Shown here: piece after piece, positions 16,582 to 26,505 of the stretch | Layout: the number at the start of each line of letters is the position of its first letter | Position numbering within the stretch: position 1 is the first letter of the stretch | Source of the DNA: JACNLN01 sp964626495 | GTDB taxonomy: Bacteria; Fidelibacterota; Marinisomatia; Marinisomatales; CAZVFT01 | Length of the DNA: 64,000 bases | Direction of reading: 5' to 3' | Assembly: GCA_964626495.1 (NCBI GenBank) | Contig: CAZVFT010000002.1 | Coordinates: forward strand, 1-64,000 | Program-made: the position numbers and the translations under genes | Notes under the pieces: generated by a model | Told to the model about the DNA's origin: nothing | The model's input: only the letters and a program-made list of their open reading frames with translations | Databases searched by the model: none

Positions 16582-18108
16582 TCAGTCTGAGAAATCACCG
16601 AATTTAATTCCCTGAGCCAGTGGCATTTCGTGACTCCAGTTAATCGTATTTGTCTGTCGTCGCATATACGCCTTCCAAGCATCTGAACCAGCTTCTCTCC
16701 CACCTCCTGTATCCTTTTCCCCGCCGAAAGCTCCACCAATCTCGGCTCCGGACGTACCAATATTGATGTTTGCAATCCCGCAGTCGCTACCCTTATGTGA
16801 AAGAAATTTCTCAGCGTTGATGAGATCAGTCGTAAACATCGAACTGGAAAGTCCCTGAGGAACATCGTTGTGCATTCGGATGGCATCATCAATAGATTCA
16901 TACTCGATCAGGTAGAGAATAGGAGCAAAGGTTTCTTCCTGAACAAGAGGGAAATGATTTTCAGCTTTGGCGATGGTTGGTTCTACAAAATATCCCGAAC
17001 GATCCAACACCTTGCCACCGTAAAGGATCTCACCGCCTTCCTCTTTCAGACGATCAAGTGCAACTAAATATGTCTCAACAGTTGCTTGATTCACAAGAGG
17101 TCCCATCAGTACCTCTTCATCCATCGGATTTCCAATGTTGACCTGCTGATACGCATCAATGAGCATTGACGTCACTTTATCAAACTGAGATTTATGAATA
17201 AATACTCTCCGGGTGGACGTACATCTCTGCCCGGCAGTGCCAACGGCCCCGAAAACGATAGCTGGTATAGTAAGTTTGAAATCCGCTGATTCATCCACAA
17301 TAATCGCATTATTTCCGCCAAGTTCAAGAATGGTGCTACCCAGTCGATCACCCACAACCCCACCAATCCGACGTCCTATGGCTGTCGAACCTGTGAAAGA
17401 TACCAGTGGAATCCTGTTATCCTTGATTAACCTTTCCCCGATCGTTTTTCCGCTGCCAATTACAAGACTAAATATGTGGGGATAGCCATTCTTTTCCAGT
17501 ACTTGATTACAAATATGCTGGATGGCAATGCCACAGAGAGGTGTGGAGGATGACGGTTTCCAGATGACCGTATCACCGCAGACTGCTGCAATGAAAGCAT
17601 TCCATGACCAAACAGCCACGGGGAAATTGAAAGCTGTAATAACTCCTATCGGTCCTAAAGGATGCCATTGTTCGTACATCCGATGAAGATACCGCTCCGA
17701 ATGCATTGTAAGTCCATATAACTGGCGCGAAAGTCCTACTGCAAAATCAGCAATATCAATCATTTCCTGAACTTCACCATCGCCTTCAGTTTTAATTTTT
17801 CCCATCTCCAGAGAGACAAGACTGCCAAGATTATCTTTGTTCTTTCGTAATTCCTCAGCCATTAGTCGAACCATCTCTCCCCGTTTGGGTGCTGGAATCA
17901 TTCGCCATTCCTTGAATGCTTCAATGGATTTTTCCATCACATCTTCATAATCCGATTTGGATGCCTGATAGACAGAGGCAATAACCTCCTCAATAGCAGG
18001 ATTAACTGAATCCAACTTCCCTGCTGTAACAGTAGTTGACCAACCTCCAGGACCTGAACAAGCCCCTGGATTTTCCTGTTCAATACCAAGTTGTCGTAAA
18101 ATGTTCAT
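16582..18108 (-). CDS. ALDH7-type 2-aminoadipate semialdehyde dehydrogenase
   Basis: This NAD(P)-dependent aldehyde dehydrogenase oxidises 2-aminoadipate 6-semialdehyde to 2-aminoadipate. The 508 residues carry the ALDH active site: Asn161 ([13 protein letters not shown]), Lys184 (WKPSSSTP), Glu262 (LELGGNNAI) and catalytic Cys296 (GQRCTSTRR). [20 protein letters not shown] near the C-terminus is characteristic of the antiquitin (ALDH7) subfamily. It precedes the lysine operon and supplies the step after both lysine entry routes. Confidence 0.94.
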   Translation of the reverse strand: MNILRQLGIEQENPGACSGPGGWSTTVTAGKLDSVNPAIEEVIASVYQASKSDYEDVMEKSIEAFKEWRMIPAPKRGEMVRLMAEELRKNKDNLGSLVSLEMGKIKTEGDGEVQEMIDIADFAVGLSRQLYGLTMHSERYLHRMYEQWHPLGPIGVITAFNFPVAVWSWNAFIAAVCGDTVIWKPSSSTPLCGIAIQHICNQVLEKNGYPHIFSLVIGSGKTIGERLIKDNRIPLVSFTGSTAIGRRIGGVVGDRLGSTILELGGNNAIIVDESADFKLTIPAIVFGAVGTAGQRCTSTRRVFIHKSQFDKVTSMLIDAYQQVNIGNPMDEEVLMGPLVNQATVETYLVALDRLKEEGGEILYGGKVLDRSGYFVEPTIAKAENHFPLVQEETFAPILYLIEYESIDDAIRMHNDVPQGLSSSMFTTDLINAEKFLSHKGSDCGIANINIGTSGAEIGGAFGGEKDTGGGREAGSDAWKAYMRRQTNTINWSHEMPLAQGIKFGDFSD

Positions 18109-18335
18109 TATTCATTTCCTTAACTATTTTAATTCGATTGATGAGTTGTTTATTGATGAAATATTTAGAAATATAACGAGGTAAATTTAGACCAGATGAA
18201 AAATATTTTCAAAGGAATTTGGAGTGAAAATGTAATACCTTACAGGTGATATATTTGGAGTAATGGATTTTTGGAGTAATGATCTTAATACCCATAGGTG
18301 ATCCCTTTTACCAATTGAACTCAAAAAAGAGTGTA

Positions 18336-19325
18336 TTAAACAATTTCGAGGGTCGGTGAAAGATACGGGCATCTAACTTTCTGATGTTCAGCTCCCTGGA
18401 CAAACTCAGGCTCGTGGACACTGCAATCGTCAGTAACAATTGAGCACCTTGGATGAAACCGGCACCCGGCAGGTAACTGATTTGCTAGAGGAACACTACC
18501 CGGAATAATGGGTAATTTTTCAACTGTCAATTCCAAATTGGGAATGCAGCCCATCAGGGCTTTTGTATATGGATGACTGGGATGAGAAAGGATGGTGTCT
18601 GTCGGACCTTCTTCAACAATTTGTCCTGCGTACATAACCATAATTCGATCGGAAATCTTTCCCACTAAATTGATATCGTGGCTGATAAATAAAACTGACA
18701 TACGCAAGGTTGATTGAAGTTCTGATAGGAGATCTACAATCTCTTCCTGAATGGTGACATCCAAGGCAGTGCTGGGTTCATCAGCGATAAGAAGTTTCGG
18801 CTGGTTGGCAAGAGCCATCGCAATCATCACTCGCTGTCGCATTCCTCCACTCAGCTCGTGAGGATAACTTTTATATCGCTGTTTAGGATCAGGTATCTTC
18901 ACAATCTTCAATAATTCCTCAGCTTTCTCTCTTGCTTCTGATTTAGTCATTGACGTGTGTGTCAGGATGGCTTCTTCAATCTGTTTCCCGCACGACATCA
19001 CCGGGTTTAGAGAAGTCATCGGTTCCTGAAAAATCATAGCAATTTCACTGCCACGAATGGTTTCAATTTCATCGGAAGAGGATGTCAAAAGATCCCTGCC
19101 CTTGAATGTAATAATTCCGTCAACAATCTTTCCCGGGGGCTCCACCAGACCGAGAATTGATAGCGCCATCATACTTTTCCCACAACCGGATTCGCCAACG
19201 AGTCCTACGGTCTCCCCCTGATAAATAACAAAAGAAACGCCATCTACTGCACGATAGACCTCTTCGTCCTTGAAAAAGTGCGTCTTCAAATTTTTAATGT
19301 TCAACAATGTTTTTTCATTTTTCAT
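18336..19325 (-). CDS. Oligopeptide/dipeptide-type ABC transporter ATP-binding protein
   Basis: This cytosolic ATPase subunit belongs to the peptide/nickel import group (DppD/OppD-like). Visible are Walker [12 protein letters not shown] (41-51), the Q-loop [10 protein letters not shown], the ABC signature ELSGGMRQR (about 155-163), Walker [13 protein letters not shown] and the H-loop FISHD. The C-terminal oligopeptide-transporter tail has the cysteine pattern CRFHPRC...C...C. The 329 residues are normal. No permease or binding-protein gene is adjacent, so its partners must be elsewhere or it is a remnant. The 227-bp gap downstream holds three TTTGGAGT words but no gene. Confidence 0.93.
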   Translation of the reverse strand: MKNEKTLLNIKNLKTHFFKDEEVYRAVDGVSFVIYQGETVGLVGESGCGKSMMALSILGLVEPPGKIVDGIITFKGRDLLTSSSDEIETIRGSEIAMIFQEPMTSLNPVMSCGKQIEEAILTHTSMTKSEAREKAEELLKIVKIPDPKQRYKSYPHELSGGMRQRVMIAMALANQPKLLIADEPSTALDVTIQEEIVDLLSELQSTLRMSVLFISHDINLVGKISDRIMVMYAGQIVEEGPTDTILSHPSHPYTKALMGCIPNLELTVEKLPIIPGSVPLANQLPAGCRFHPRCSIVTDDCSVHEPEFVQGAEHQKVRCPYLSPTLEIV

Positions 19326-19537
19326 TTTGTCTTTTTTCGTTTTCCAATTTCAATTTACAACGTTCACAGGAAGGACTTTCTGACCGGTAAAAATGACGGT
19401 CTATTAAACCGCAAAGTGTTTTACCGTCCCTTATTATGTGAGTTTTATATTTTAGTTTATCAGGTTTCATAAATGTTTAAATAAAAGCTTTTGAAATACT
19501 AATAATATAATAAAAGGATGGTTCAAATGAAACCAAC

Positions 19538-19574
19538 AAAAAAAGCGACGATTCTCAGGTGAAAACCGCCGCTT
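19538..19574 (-). terminator. Intrinsic terminator of the GlmL-like/membrane protein operon
   Basis: On the minus strand AAGCGGCG pairs with CGTCGCTT (one mismatch) around an 18-base loop, followed directly by a run of seven T. It lies about 40 bp after the stop of the last membrane-protein gene (19616), as expected for the end of that operon. The rest of the 290-bp space to the ABC ATPase gene has no evident gene. Confidence 0.8.
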
Positions 19575-19615
19575 GAATTACATCAATCTTACAATCAAGA
19601 CTGAGGTTAGTTATG

Positions 19616-20554
19616 TTACATTCCAAACGTCCGTTTCAGCGCTGGATCAATCAGCCACAGCCAATCATCCATGAGGAACTCCATACGGATAGCAAGAAGG
19701 GCAATACGTCCCATAACGGTATAACCAAAGGCAGCGCCAAAAGTAATCATCAGGAACCAGATGCCTAATTTAGCAGTTTTGCCCACAACACCCTTATGCT
19801 CAATGGAAAAGAAGAAATAGACAATGGCTGTCAGCACACCGATGACAAGAACCAACGACCGTAATGAACCCCAGAAGTCAAATGCACCAGTCAAACCTGT
19901 CGCCCATACTGTGATGATTGTATTTCGAATCTGGCTTAAAAAATCTGCATGTAAGAATCCGATGAGTCGAATGCCAGCGGTAGTACCAATAATAAAAGCC
20001 AGGGGCCATCGGCTGATCCAGGCACCTTTTGGTGACAGACGCATCAGAAGCATAATCCCAAGAATCAGAGGAAAGATATACATCAATTCTCTGTTTGCTT
20101 CCAGACCCGGCATTGCCCAATTATTTATCCATACAGGAAAGAGTTTGCCAAGCAGATTGGGTATAATGGTTGTCCAGAACCCAACCACCATCCAGTAAGC
20201 GGCAGAAACACCAACAACTACTGATTCAGCTATTTTGTAAAATGGATTATCCCGATAGAGAAATGACAGAATAAACAGAGTGAAAAATGCCGCTACCCAA
20301 ATCCCGATTGTTCGGGAAATACTCAACTGAAATTCAGTTTGATTGGGATTCTCAGTTATCGCTTGTTTGTATTCTTTAGGATCAGCATTTTCATATCGAA
20401 TCCATCGGTGTTCAGGAACCGGGTCATCAGGGTTTATCTCAACAGCCTGAACGTATGCCTTCCCCATTCCCTGGTTAGTAAAAAACAGTCGACCCATCAG
20501 GAATAAACCACCAATCACCAGCAAAGTAACCCAGATAACTGTCTCACGCTTCAT
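19616..20554 (-). CDS. Multi-pass membrane protein of the GlmL-like cluster
   Basis: I do not recognise a named family. The 312 residues hold about seven hydrophobic segments: 5-25, 82-101, 108-130, 153-170, 180-200, 228-250 and 262-287. A soluble loop of about 55 residues follows the first segment, probably outside the cytoplasm. It is the last gene of the cluster. Its ATG shares one base with the upstream stop (TGATG), so it is made together with the 290-residue neighbour. It may be the membrane core of whatever complex the cluster builds; that is inference. Confidence 0.8.
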   Translation of the reverse strand: MKRETVIWVTLLVIGGLFLMGRLFFTNQGMGKAYVQAVEINPDDPVPEHRWIRYENADPKEYKQAITENPNQTEFQLSISRTIGIWVAAFFTLFILSFLYRDNPFYKIAESVVVGVSAAYWMVVGFWTTIIPNLLGKLFPVWINNWAMPGLEANRELMYIFPLILGIMLLMRLSPKGAWISRWPLAFIIGTTAGIRLIGFLHADFLSQIRNTIITVWATGLTGAFDFWGSLRSLVLVIGVLTAIVYFFFSIEHKGVVGKTAKLGIWFLMITFGAAFGYTVMGRIALLAIRMEFLMDDWLWLIDPALKRTFGM

Positions 20555-21426
20555 CAGCGAACCTCACGTCTTTTCTCGACAAAGTAAATGACATTAGCCA
20601 AAATTATAAGAAGAATGATCAACAGATGAGCCACAAGCTGGGGACCCATTCTCCGTCTTCCCTCCAGATACTTTGGATCCGGTGTTTCACCCGCATATTT
20701 ATCCACAACCAGTTTTTCATACTCAGCCGCTCCTTTGATAGCGCCAAGAAGTCCGGGTAACTGATCGGGGATATACGGATAAAGCAGGGGCGCTTGAACA
20801 CCCGTACAACCTGCTACCAGTTTAATCTTATCTGGATATGGGGTGACAGCATATTGGACCCACTCTTTTGTACCTGCATAACCAGCGCTGATATTCATAA
20901 CAAGTTCAAAATCCTGTACACTGTGGATGTCTGCCATCATCGGAATATGATCAATGTTTGTTCCTTTGTCATCAGTCGTATAAAGCTGACGCAAGTCAGT
21001 GACAATAACTTTGATGACGCCCTCATTTCCCGGTTTGAATCCAATATTCACATAATCAATACCGTACTCCAAATGAGGGAAATCCGGTTTGATGACCTTT
21101 TCGATAACATCGTCAATCATTTGCGGTCCCACAGGCCAGAGAGCCATAAAATATAATTTTAACCCTTTCGAGGCACAGTGATAGGTAAAAGCTGTTGCCA
21201 TAGGTCCAAGTTCACCTTCACTCGCTGGATCAAAGTCAAACGATAGCAGGACTGGATCCCCTTTATCGAGTTCTTCAATAGCTCGAAATGTTTCCTCTGA
21301 AAGAATCGTGGGTACTTCGGGGAATGTCTTCCCTGTCTTCCCAACAATATAGATCGGGATAGATACAGAGATGAACATGAGCAGGAAAATCCAACGCCGA
21401 TCAAGATTTTTAAAGAATTCAAACAT
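20554..21426 (-). CDS. Bitopic membrane protein with large soluble domain, GlmL-like cluster
   Basis: No named family is recognised. The 290 residues have one N-terminal membrane segment (about 12-30) and one C-terminal segment (about 262-282), with a soluble alpha/beta domain of about 220 residues between them. This domain includes DPVLLSFDFDPASEGELGP (about 57-75), ALWPVGPQMIDDVI and YGIDYVNIGFKPGNEG. With two membrane spans both ends would face the cytosol and the domain would be extracytoplasmic. It begins 3 bp after the 232-residue membrane protein and is coupled to the gene after it. Confidence 0.8.
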   Translation of the reverse strand: MFEFFKNLDRRWIFLLMFISVSIPIYIVGKTGKTFPEVPTILSEETFRAIEELDKGDPVLLSFDFDPASEGELGPMATAFTYHCASKGLKLYFMALWPVGPQMIDDVIEKVIKPDFPHLEYGIDYVNIGFKPGNEGVIKVIVTDLRQLYTTDDKGTNIDHIPMMADIHSVQDFELVMNISAGYAGTKEWVQYAVTPYPDKIKLVAGCTGVQAPLLYPYIPDQLPGLLGAIKGAAEYEKLVVDKYAGETPDPKYLEGRRRMGPQLVAHLLIILLIILANVIYFVEKRREVR

Positions 21427-21429
21427 ACA

Positions 21430-22128
21430 TCACTCCTCTCCAGTTCCCAGATAGGATCTGTCAACTCCAAGTAACACTTTTAGAGAAGTGGATGCTATTC
21501 CTAAGGCAATGCCGATCATGATTGCTCTATTTCCTGCGGTATTAAATACACTCATAATGTAAATGGTTAGATTTTCAATTCGCAGACCACTCAAGAAATC
21601 GGGCATCCAGGAAGTAAGAAAAACACCGGCAAAAGTCCTGCCTAACAGGATAATGAATGCTGTACCGAGAAGGAGTATTGCTTCAATATTTTTTGCCCTG
21701 AAAGCACGAAAAGCGGCTGAGGCTATGTAGAATGCCAGCATAGCAAACATTGTCGCTGTGAGTGGTTTGAACGCATACTCATAGAGCCACCAGAAAGGAC
21801 TCCCCAGCTCTCTGTATTCCCCCGAAAGAGGAAAATTCGGGTATAACGCACTTGGATGAACTCCAATCTTCCCCAATCCCACAATTAGTGTTCCAATAAA
21901 AGCAACAATAGTGATGATCGAGTATCCCCATCCAGTAGCTTTGCTAGAAACCTTCTTTAAATGAATTCTAAGGAGATTACCACCCCCGAGTACGAAAGCA
22001 ATGGATGCAAGGATATCAAACCAGATTGCTGCAACTTCACCCCAGTTCTGTGTTGCAGGGATGAAATAGGCAACAATAAGGACAAATCCCCCAAGTGCAG
22101 TAATAATAAGTGGAACAGTCCGTTTCAT
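21430..22128 (-). CDS. Six-span membrane protein of the GlmL-like cluster
   Basis: No named family is recognised. The 232 residues show about six hydrophobic segments (5-23, 33-51, 69-90, 119-142, 150-172, 193-212). A short loop with the HPSALYPNFPLSGEYRELG region may be periplasmic. It lies 13 bp after the FN3-bearing gene and 3 bp before the next gene, which places it firmly in the operon. Confidence 0.8.
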   Translation of the reverse strand: MKRTVPLIITALGGFVLIVAYFIPATQNWGEVAAIWFDILASIAFVLGGGNLLRIHLKKVSSKATGWGYSIITIVAFIGTLIVGLGKIGVHPSALYPNFPLSGEYRELGSPFWWLYEYAFKPLTATMFAMLAFYIASAAFRAFRAKNIEAILLLGTAFIILLGRTFAGVFLTSWMPDFLSGLRIENLTIYIMSVFNTAGNRAIMIGIALGIASTSLKVLLGVDRSYLGTGEE

Positions 22129-22141
22129 TTAGATAACTTTC

Positions 22142-23335
22142 CTAGGTTAGTATAACACTTCGTAAAAATCGTACAGCATCATTTAACCAGCTGCCAAACG
22201 GTGTATCAATGCCTGCAATCATACCTACCGTTAACATCGTAACTCCAATAATGATGCCAGCCATAACGATAACTTTTCCTACATCCTGCCCCTTAAGGCT
22301 GCCAAGCTGATCAGGTTCTCCAGAAAGATAAGCCGATGCTGCAAAAAATTCCTCACCAATCAATGTGTAATCGCAGGCAGCCACAAAGAATGGGAGCTGA
22401 GCAGGCATAGCCGTTCCAGCCACCTGAATAGCACCAATGGAATTCCCCGTCTCAGCTAAAATCAGAGATTCTGCAAAAAATGCGCCCATATAAAAGCAAG
22501 CTGCTGGCTTTTCCCTGACCATCATCCCCTGAACATAAGCCACATATCCAAATTGCTCATCCGTGACGTAGTAAATATTATCCTGATTATAAGCCTCTGG
22601 TCTCCCCGCCGCAAGATAGGATGCTTGCACGGTCTCCCTTGCCGCCGTCATCACAAGCGAACGGCTGGTAGGAACTTCCACCTTTGCATCGAACTCAGCA
22701 GCAGTCTTAGCCACTCTCGATAAAACCGTAATACCAGCGATGGTCTGTATCTCATTCATATCCTGAATGCCGGCGATAAAGAGACACGAACGCCCCATCT
22801 CTGTGGCACGACCCACCGCTTCATCCACCGCTTCTAATCCTGCTATCTTTCGAATTTTCAGCGGTCGACCTTTTCGAGCGTGATTAATCCAGTAGAAAAC
22901 AGACCCACAGAAAACCAGTGTGATAATTGCCATAGAAAATCGGTTACCATCGAACCACTGCCTTGTGGGTTTAACTGCAATTTCTGTTCTGGCAGGAGTT
23001 GATTCCTGACCATCTAACCCCACTGCGGTCACCTGGAAATAGTATTCCTGGTTTCGTTTCAGCTTCTCAACAATAAACGAATTATCACCGGGAGATAAAT
23101 CGGCAACGACTATAAAAGGAGCTTTAAGTGAAGTGGAATAGTAAATTCGATAAGATTCCACAAGTTTTGAATCATCAATAGATAAGTCCCAGGATAAATC
23201 AATTTTATCTCCGTGGTCCCAGGGATGATCTTCAGCTATCAGATTAGCTGGAGGGTCGAGAGAGATTATCTCTCCAAAAGCACTGGTAATAACAATCAAT
23301 CCAAAAACAAAAACAGATGTAATAAAACGTCTCAC
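22142..23335 (-). CDS. FN3 domain plus DUF6754-like membrane protein
   Basis: The 397-residue protein starts with a signal peptide (about 1-21). A fibronectin type III domain follows at about 27-125 (AVKPT at its end, with SYRIYYSTS and NQEYYFQVTAV strands). Then come one membrane span (about 134-152), a cytosolic domain of about 200 residues rich in Ala and Gly, and a final membrane span (about 362-382). The cytosolic part (VGRATEMGRSCLFIAGI, VPTSRSLVMTAARETVQ, FFVAACDYTLIGEEFFAA) resembles what I recall as DUF6754; its function is unknown. The start overlaps the GlmL-like stop by 4 bases. Confidence 0.78.
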   Translation of the reverse strand: MRRFITSVFVFGLIVITSAFGEIISLDPPANLIAEDHPWDHGDKIDLSWDLSIDDSKLVESYRIYYSTSLKAPFIVVADLSPGDNSFIVEKLKRNQEYYFQVTAVGLDGQESTPARTEIAVKPTRQWFDGNRFSMAIITLVFCGSVFYWINHARKGRPLKIRKIAGLEAVDEAVGRATEMGRSCLFIAGIQDMNEIQTIAGITVLSRVAKTAAEFDAKVEVPTSRSLVMTAARETVQASYLAAGRPEAYNQDNIYYVTDEQFGYVAYVQGMMVREKPAACFYMGAFFAESLILAETGNSIGAIQVAGTAMPAQLPFFVAACDYTLIGEEFFAASAYLSGEPDQLGSLKGQDVGKVIVMAGIIIGVTMLTVGMIAGIDTPFGSWLNDAVRFLRSVILT

Positions 23336-26300
23336 AATTCGTTCTTTCCTTCTCCCTCAATGAGTTCTACGTTAGCTCTCGGAATCGTAATTGGCGAACC
23401 TGAGTCAACAGAAACTTCAAGTACACGCGCTTTTGAACCTGATTCAAGTACCTGTGGCTCAGGTGGTAAACTATGAACTTTTCCGATAATTCCAAAGAAA
23501 GGATCTCGAATAATTCGAACGGGATATCCAATTTCCAATTGTCCGGACATATGATCCTTTTCATCTACCGCAGGGGGAACGGTTTCATCAACGGGAATAA
23601 CGATAACAGGTCTTATGACACCAGCTCGAATCTGGGTTGCGCCATTTATGGAAGCCTTACCTCCTTCTCTGGATTTCAGAAGATTAAATGTTCGTTCAGC
23701 CATAGCAATATTACCAAAACCCTCAGTAATAATCAAAGTTATTCCAAGGTGCTCGGAACCAGTAATAGCCACTCCCAGGTCGTATCCCAAAAATGTCTTT
23801 AGATCCTGATCATCAATACCTCCCGAAACAATGCCAGCAGCTTCCACTTCCACAGCTTTGTTAATTGCTTTTGCAGTCATTCTGGCACCACCAATGATTA
23901 CACACCCTTTCATATCCAGTGTGATATGGTCCTCAGTTATTTGCTCATCAGGAGATTCACATGCCATCTTGATTTTACCAAAAGTCTCACCCCCTATTCC
24001 GAAAATACCCTGAACATACGTTACCTCAGATTCGATGATTACACCTTGATTTTCAATCACTTCTACAATTATCCCCGGATAAAAAGCCAGAACATTAACG
24101 GGTTGCTCCGGACCGCGAAGTATCACCTGTCCCGTCACCTCCGAAATGGTTTCAACTTTGCCAGCATCTTTACTTCTGAATTCATGCTTAAAAAATCCAA
24201 ATATCCCTTTGGTTCTTGCAAGGATATCTCCCACTTCTACTTTGTCTCCTTCTCTAACTACCATACATTCGGGAACATCTCCCGGTGGCAGTGAGAGTAA
24301 ATTGGCAAGGTTGATGGGAATGACGTCACCGGGCATAAACGTTTCCGACACCACTTGCTGAGCCTCAACCAGTTCTCCAACTTTTACAACAACTTTCCCG
24401 GGAATTGGAAGAACCCGTCTTCGCTGGATAGTTGTCCGATGAGTAACTTTTAACCCGGGAGTATAAGCATGAGCCTTTTTAGGTCCAATTTCATTTGCTG
24501 TTCCTGTTTTTTCCGTATCGATTGAAATTGAAGGAGGAACGCCACTTTCTACACCCTGTTGTGTGGGATACAGATCAATATCATCAACCCACCTGCCGAC
24601 AGAGATTTTAGATTGCGACTGATCTTCCGAAAGATTCAGTGGACGACCGCGACCGTCGAGAATCAACCCTACCAAACCGCCACGTACCTGTTTCTTTAAT
24701 CGTTTCCCAGAACCATTTCCCACATCAAAAGATTTAGCTGGTTCAATAATAATGTCAGCTGTTTCATCTAAACCGAGAGGAAATAATTTCATCTCTCCAA
24801 ATGTGATTTCTCCAGATTTATTCAGTGTCTCACCACTAATTTTATAGGAAAAGCACAACTTACCGGCTTTTGTACGACCAGCTGGAGCAATAACTGTTCC
24901 AAGGTAGATTAAGCAATCCTTTTTGAAAACTTCCATAGCAGCCTGAGGATGTACCTGAGCCAGCACACCAAGATGTGGCATCATAAAAATACTATCCTTT
25001 GCCAATGTTGTCACTCCTTCAGGCTGGAAGGCATCTATGAGAAGCAATGCAGTCTGATGCATCCTTGGTGCGTGGGAAAGAACTCCCCCTGAAGCTACAA
25101 GAAGATTCAGTTTCATATTATCAACAATCGTCAATCCACCCATCTCTTGACTGAAAGTATCCCCCACAGATCGCTGACGCTGGACACCCTTCAAGGTGGT
25201 AGCAAATTCTTTATGCTGTTCATAAGCCAACCGAAGTGCTTCACGGGCTACCGCCTGTTCAAAAATTAATGCTTCCAATGACTGTGGGATAGTTGTTGGG
25301 CGTATCATTTTGTTTTTCACACGATTCCGAACGCTCCGCTCTTCCATTTCCAGATGTACCCACCTGAGGATATTTGGCATAGTTGTTTCAGCACAGACGT
25401 TCGAGATGGAATAGCTCATACCAAGATTTGCACTCACAGTCCGATTAAATGTACCATCGAAGATACTGAATATATCTGTTGTGGCTCCACCTATGTCAAC
25501 TCCCACCACGTTAATACCCTGCTGTTCTGCGATAGTCTGGAGAATATTCCCAACAGCTCCTGGTGTGGGCATAATTGGAGCATCTGTCCAATCCATCAAT
25601 TTATTGTAACCGGGTGCGTGTGCCATAACGTGTTCGAGAAAGAGATCGTGAATGGCATCCCGGGCGGGACCAAGATTTTCCATTTCTAATACCGGTCGCA
25701 GATTATCAACGATTGACAGGTCAAATTCTTCATTTTGAAACAGTCCTTCGATATTTGGAATGGCATCTCTGTTTCCTGCATAAATAATAGGAAGCTGGTA
25801 TTGTGCACCAAATCTCGGCTGCGGTTTTGCCGGCGCCACTAGTTCTGCTATTTTAACAACGTGAGTAGTCGTCCCGCCATCGGTACCCCCGGACAGCAAC
25901 ATCATATCCGGACGTAAGTCGCGAATTCGTTGAATCTGCTCGTGCGGTTTCCGCCTGTCATTGGAAGCAATAATATCCATAACGATGGCACCGGCACCAA
26001 GAGCCGCTCGCTTTGCACTGGCAACCGTCATCTCTCGAATCACACCTGCCACCATCATCTGCAGTCCACCACCAGCACTGGATGTGGAAATATAGAGATC
26101 ACATCCTTCATTCTCTGTAGCCGGTTGGATAATCTTACCATTGTCATCAATCAGCCTTCGTCCAGCTAACTCTGATACCTCAGTTACCGAGTTTATCACA
26201 CCAACCGTGACGTCAGCAAAGGGCTCCTCTACCGTGGATGGAGCTTCTCCCCGATGAGTCTGGCGGTAGTGACCATCTATTTTTTGTACTAATATCGCTT

Positions 26301-26367
26301 TTGTGGTTGTACTTCCACAATCAGTAGCGAGAATAATATTCATCTTTTCAGGATCGGCTATTTTCAT
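23332..26367 (-). CDS. GlmL/MutL-type ASKHA ATPase fused to a ~400-residue beta-rich extension
   Basis: Residues 1 to about 600 match the glutamate mutase accessory protein GlmL (MutL) family: phosphate-1 motif TDCGSTTTKA (15-24), LSGGTDGG (158-165), phosphate-2 GVDIGGATTD (289-298), adenosine-type ASGGVLSH (425-432) and the family end block GLVGLILDGRGRPL (about 564-577). Known members are near 460-600 residues and assist B12-dependent mutases. Here about 400 more residues follow, with Gly- and Val-rich segments such as GKVVVKVGELVEAQQVV and GDKVEVGDILA that resemble barrel-sandwich or KOW-like modules. An internal ATG (residue 9) is a possible start. It heads the membrane-protein run; no mutase gene is in the window. 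Confidence 0.85.
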   Translation of the reverse strand: MKIADPEKMNIILATDCGSTTTKAILVQKIDGHYRQTHRGEAPSTVEEPFADVTVGVINSVTEVSELAGRRLIDDNGKIIQPATENEGCDLYISTSSAGGGLQMMVAGVIREMTVASAKRAALGAGAIVMDIIASNDRRKPHEQIQRIRDLRPDMMLLSGGTDGGTTTHVVKIAELVAPAKPQPRFGAQYQLPIIYAGNRDAIPNIEGLFQNEEFDLSIVDNLRPVLEMENLGPARDAIHDLFLEHVMAHAPGYNKLMDWTDAPIMPTPGAVGNILQTIAEQQGINVVGVDIGGATTDIFSIFDGTFNRTVSANLGMSYSISNVCAETTMPNILRWVHLEMEERSVRNRVKNKMIRPTTIPQSLEALIFEQAVAREALRLAYEQHKEFATTLKGVQRQRSVGDTFSQEMGGLTIVDNMKLNLLVASGGVLSHAPRMHQTALLLIDAFQPEGVTTLAKDSIFMMPHLGVLAQVHPQAAMEVFKKDCLIYLGTVIAPAGRTKAGKLCFSYKISGETLNKSGEITFGEMKLFPLGLDETADIIIEPAKSFDVGNGSGKRLKKQVRGGLVGLILDGRGRPLNLSEDQSQSKISVGRWVDDIDLYPTQQGVESGVPPSISIDTEKTGTANEIGPKKAHAYTPGLKVTHRTTIQRRRVLPIPGKVVVKVGELVEAQQVVSETFMPGDVIPINLANLLSLPPGDVPECMVVREGDKVEVGDILARTKGIFGFFKHEFRSKDAGKVETISEVTGQVILRGPEQPVNVLAFYPGIIVEVIENQGVIIESEVTYVQGIFGIGGETFGKIKMACESPDEQITEDHITLDMKGCVIIGGARMTAKAINKAVEVEAAGIVSGGIDDQDLKTFLGYDLGVAITGSEHLGITLIITEGFGNIAMAERTFNLLKSREGGKASINGATQIRAGVIRPVIVIPVDETVPPAVDEKDHMSGQLEIGYPVRIIRDPFFGIIGKVHSLPPEPQVLESGSKARVLEVSVDSGSPITIPRANVELIEGEGKNEL

Positions 26368-26428
26368 ATCTATTTCATTTGACTCTGTTCTAATTATTAT
26401 AATTTTAATACACCATTCTCAGGAAATG

Positions 26429-26491
26429 AAACTGTCTGGCTTTTGATGGAACTTGTCTGGCCTTCGATAGAACCTGTTCGGCTTTTGACAG
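26429..26491. repeat. Three tandem 21-bp units
   Basis: Three adjacent imperfect 21-bp units run from 26429, 26450 and 26471; each has the form AAxxTGTxyGGCyTTyGAyrG. Because 21 is a multiple of three they look like a heptapeptide repeat on the minus strand, but no credible gene contains them. They lie just downstream of the REPIN with respect to transcription, before the GlmL-like gene. Confidence 0.8.
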
Positions 26492-26505
26492 ATTGAATAT
26501 ATCTA

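Noticed and set aside
18187..18330. tRNA-like words (GAGTTCAATTGGTA, AAGGGATCACC) in the gap after the ABC ATPase gene
   Set aside because: Only a D-arm-like stretch can be matched; no acceptor, anticodon or T-arm, so I do not call a tRNA or a pseudogene.
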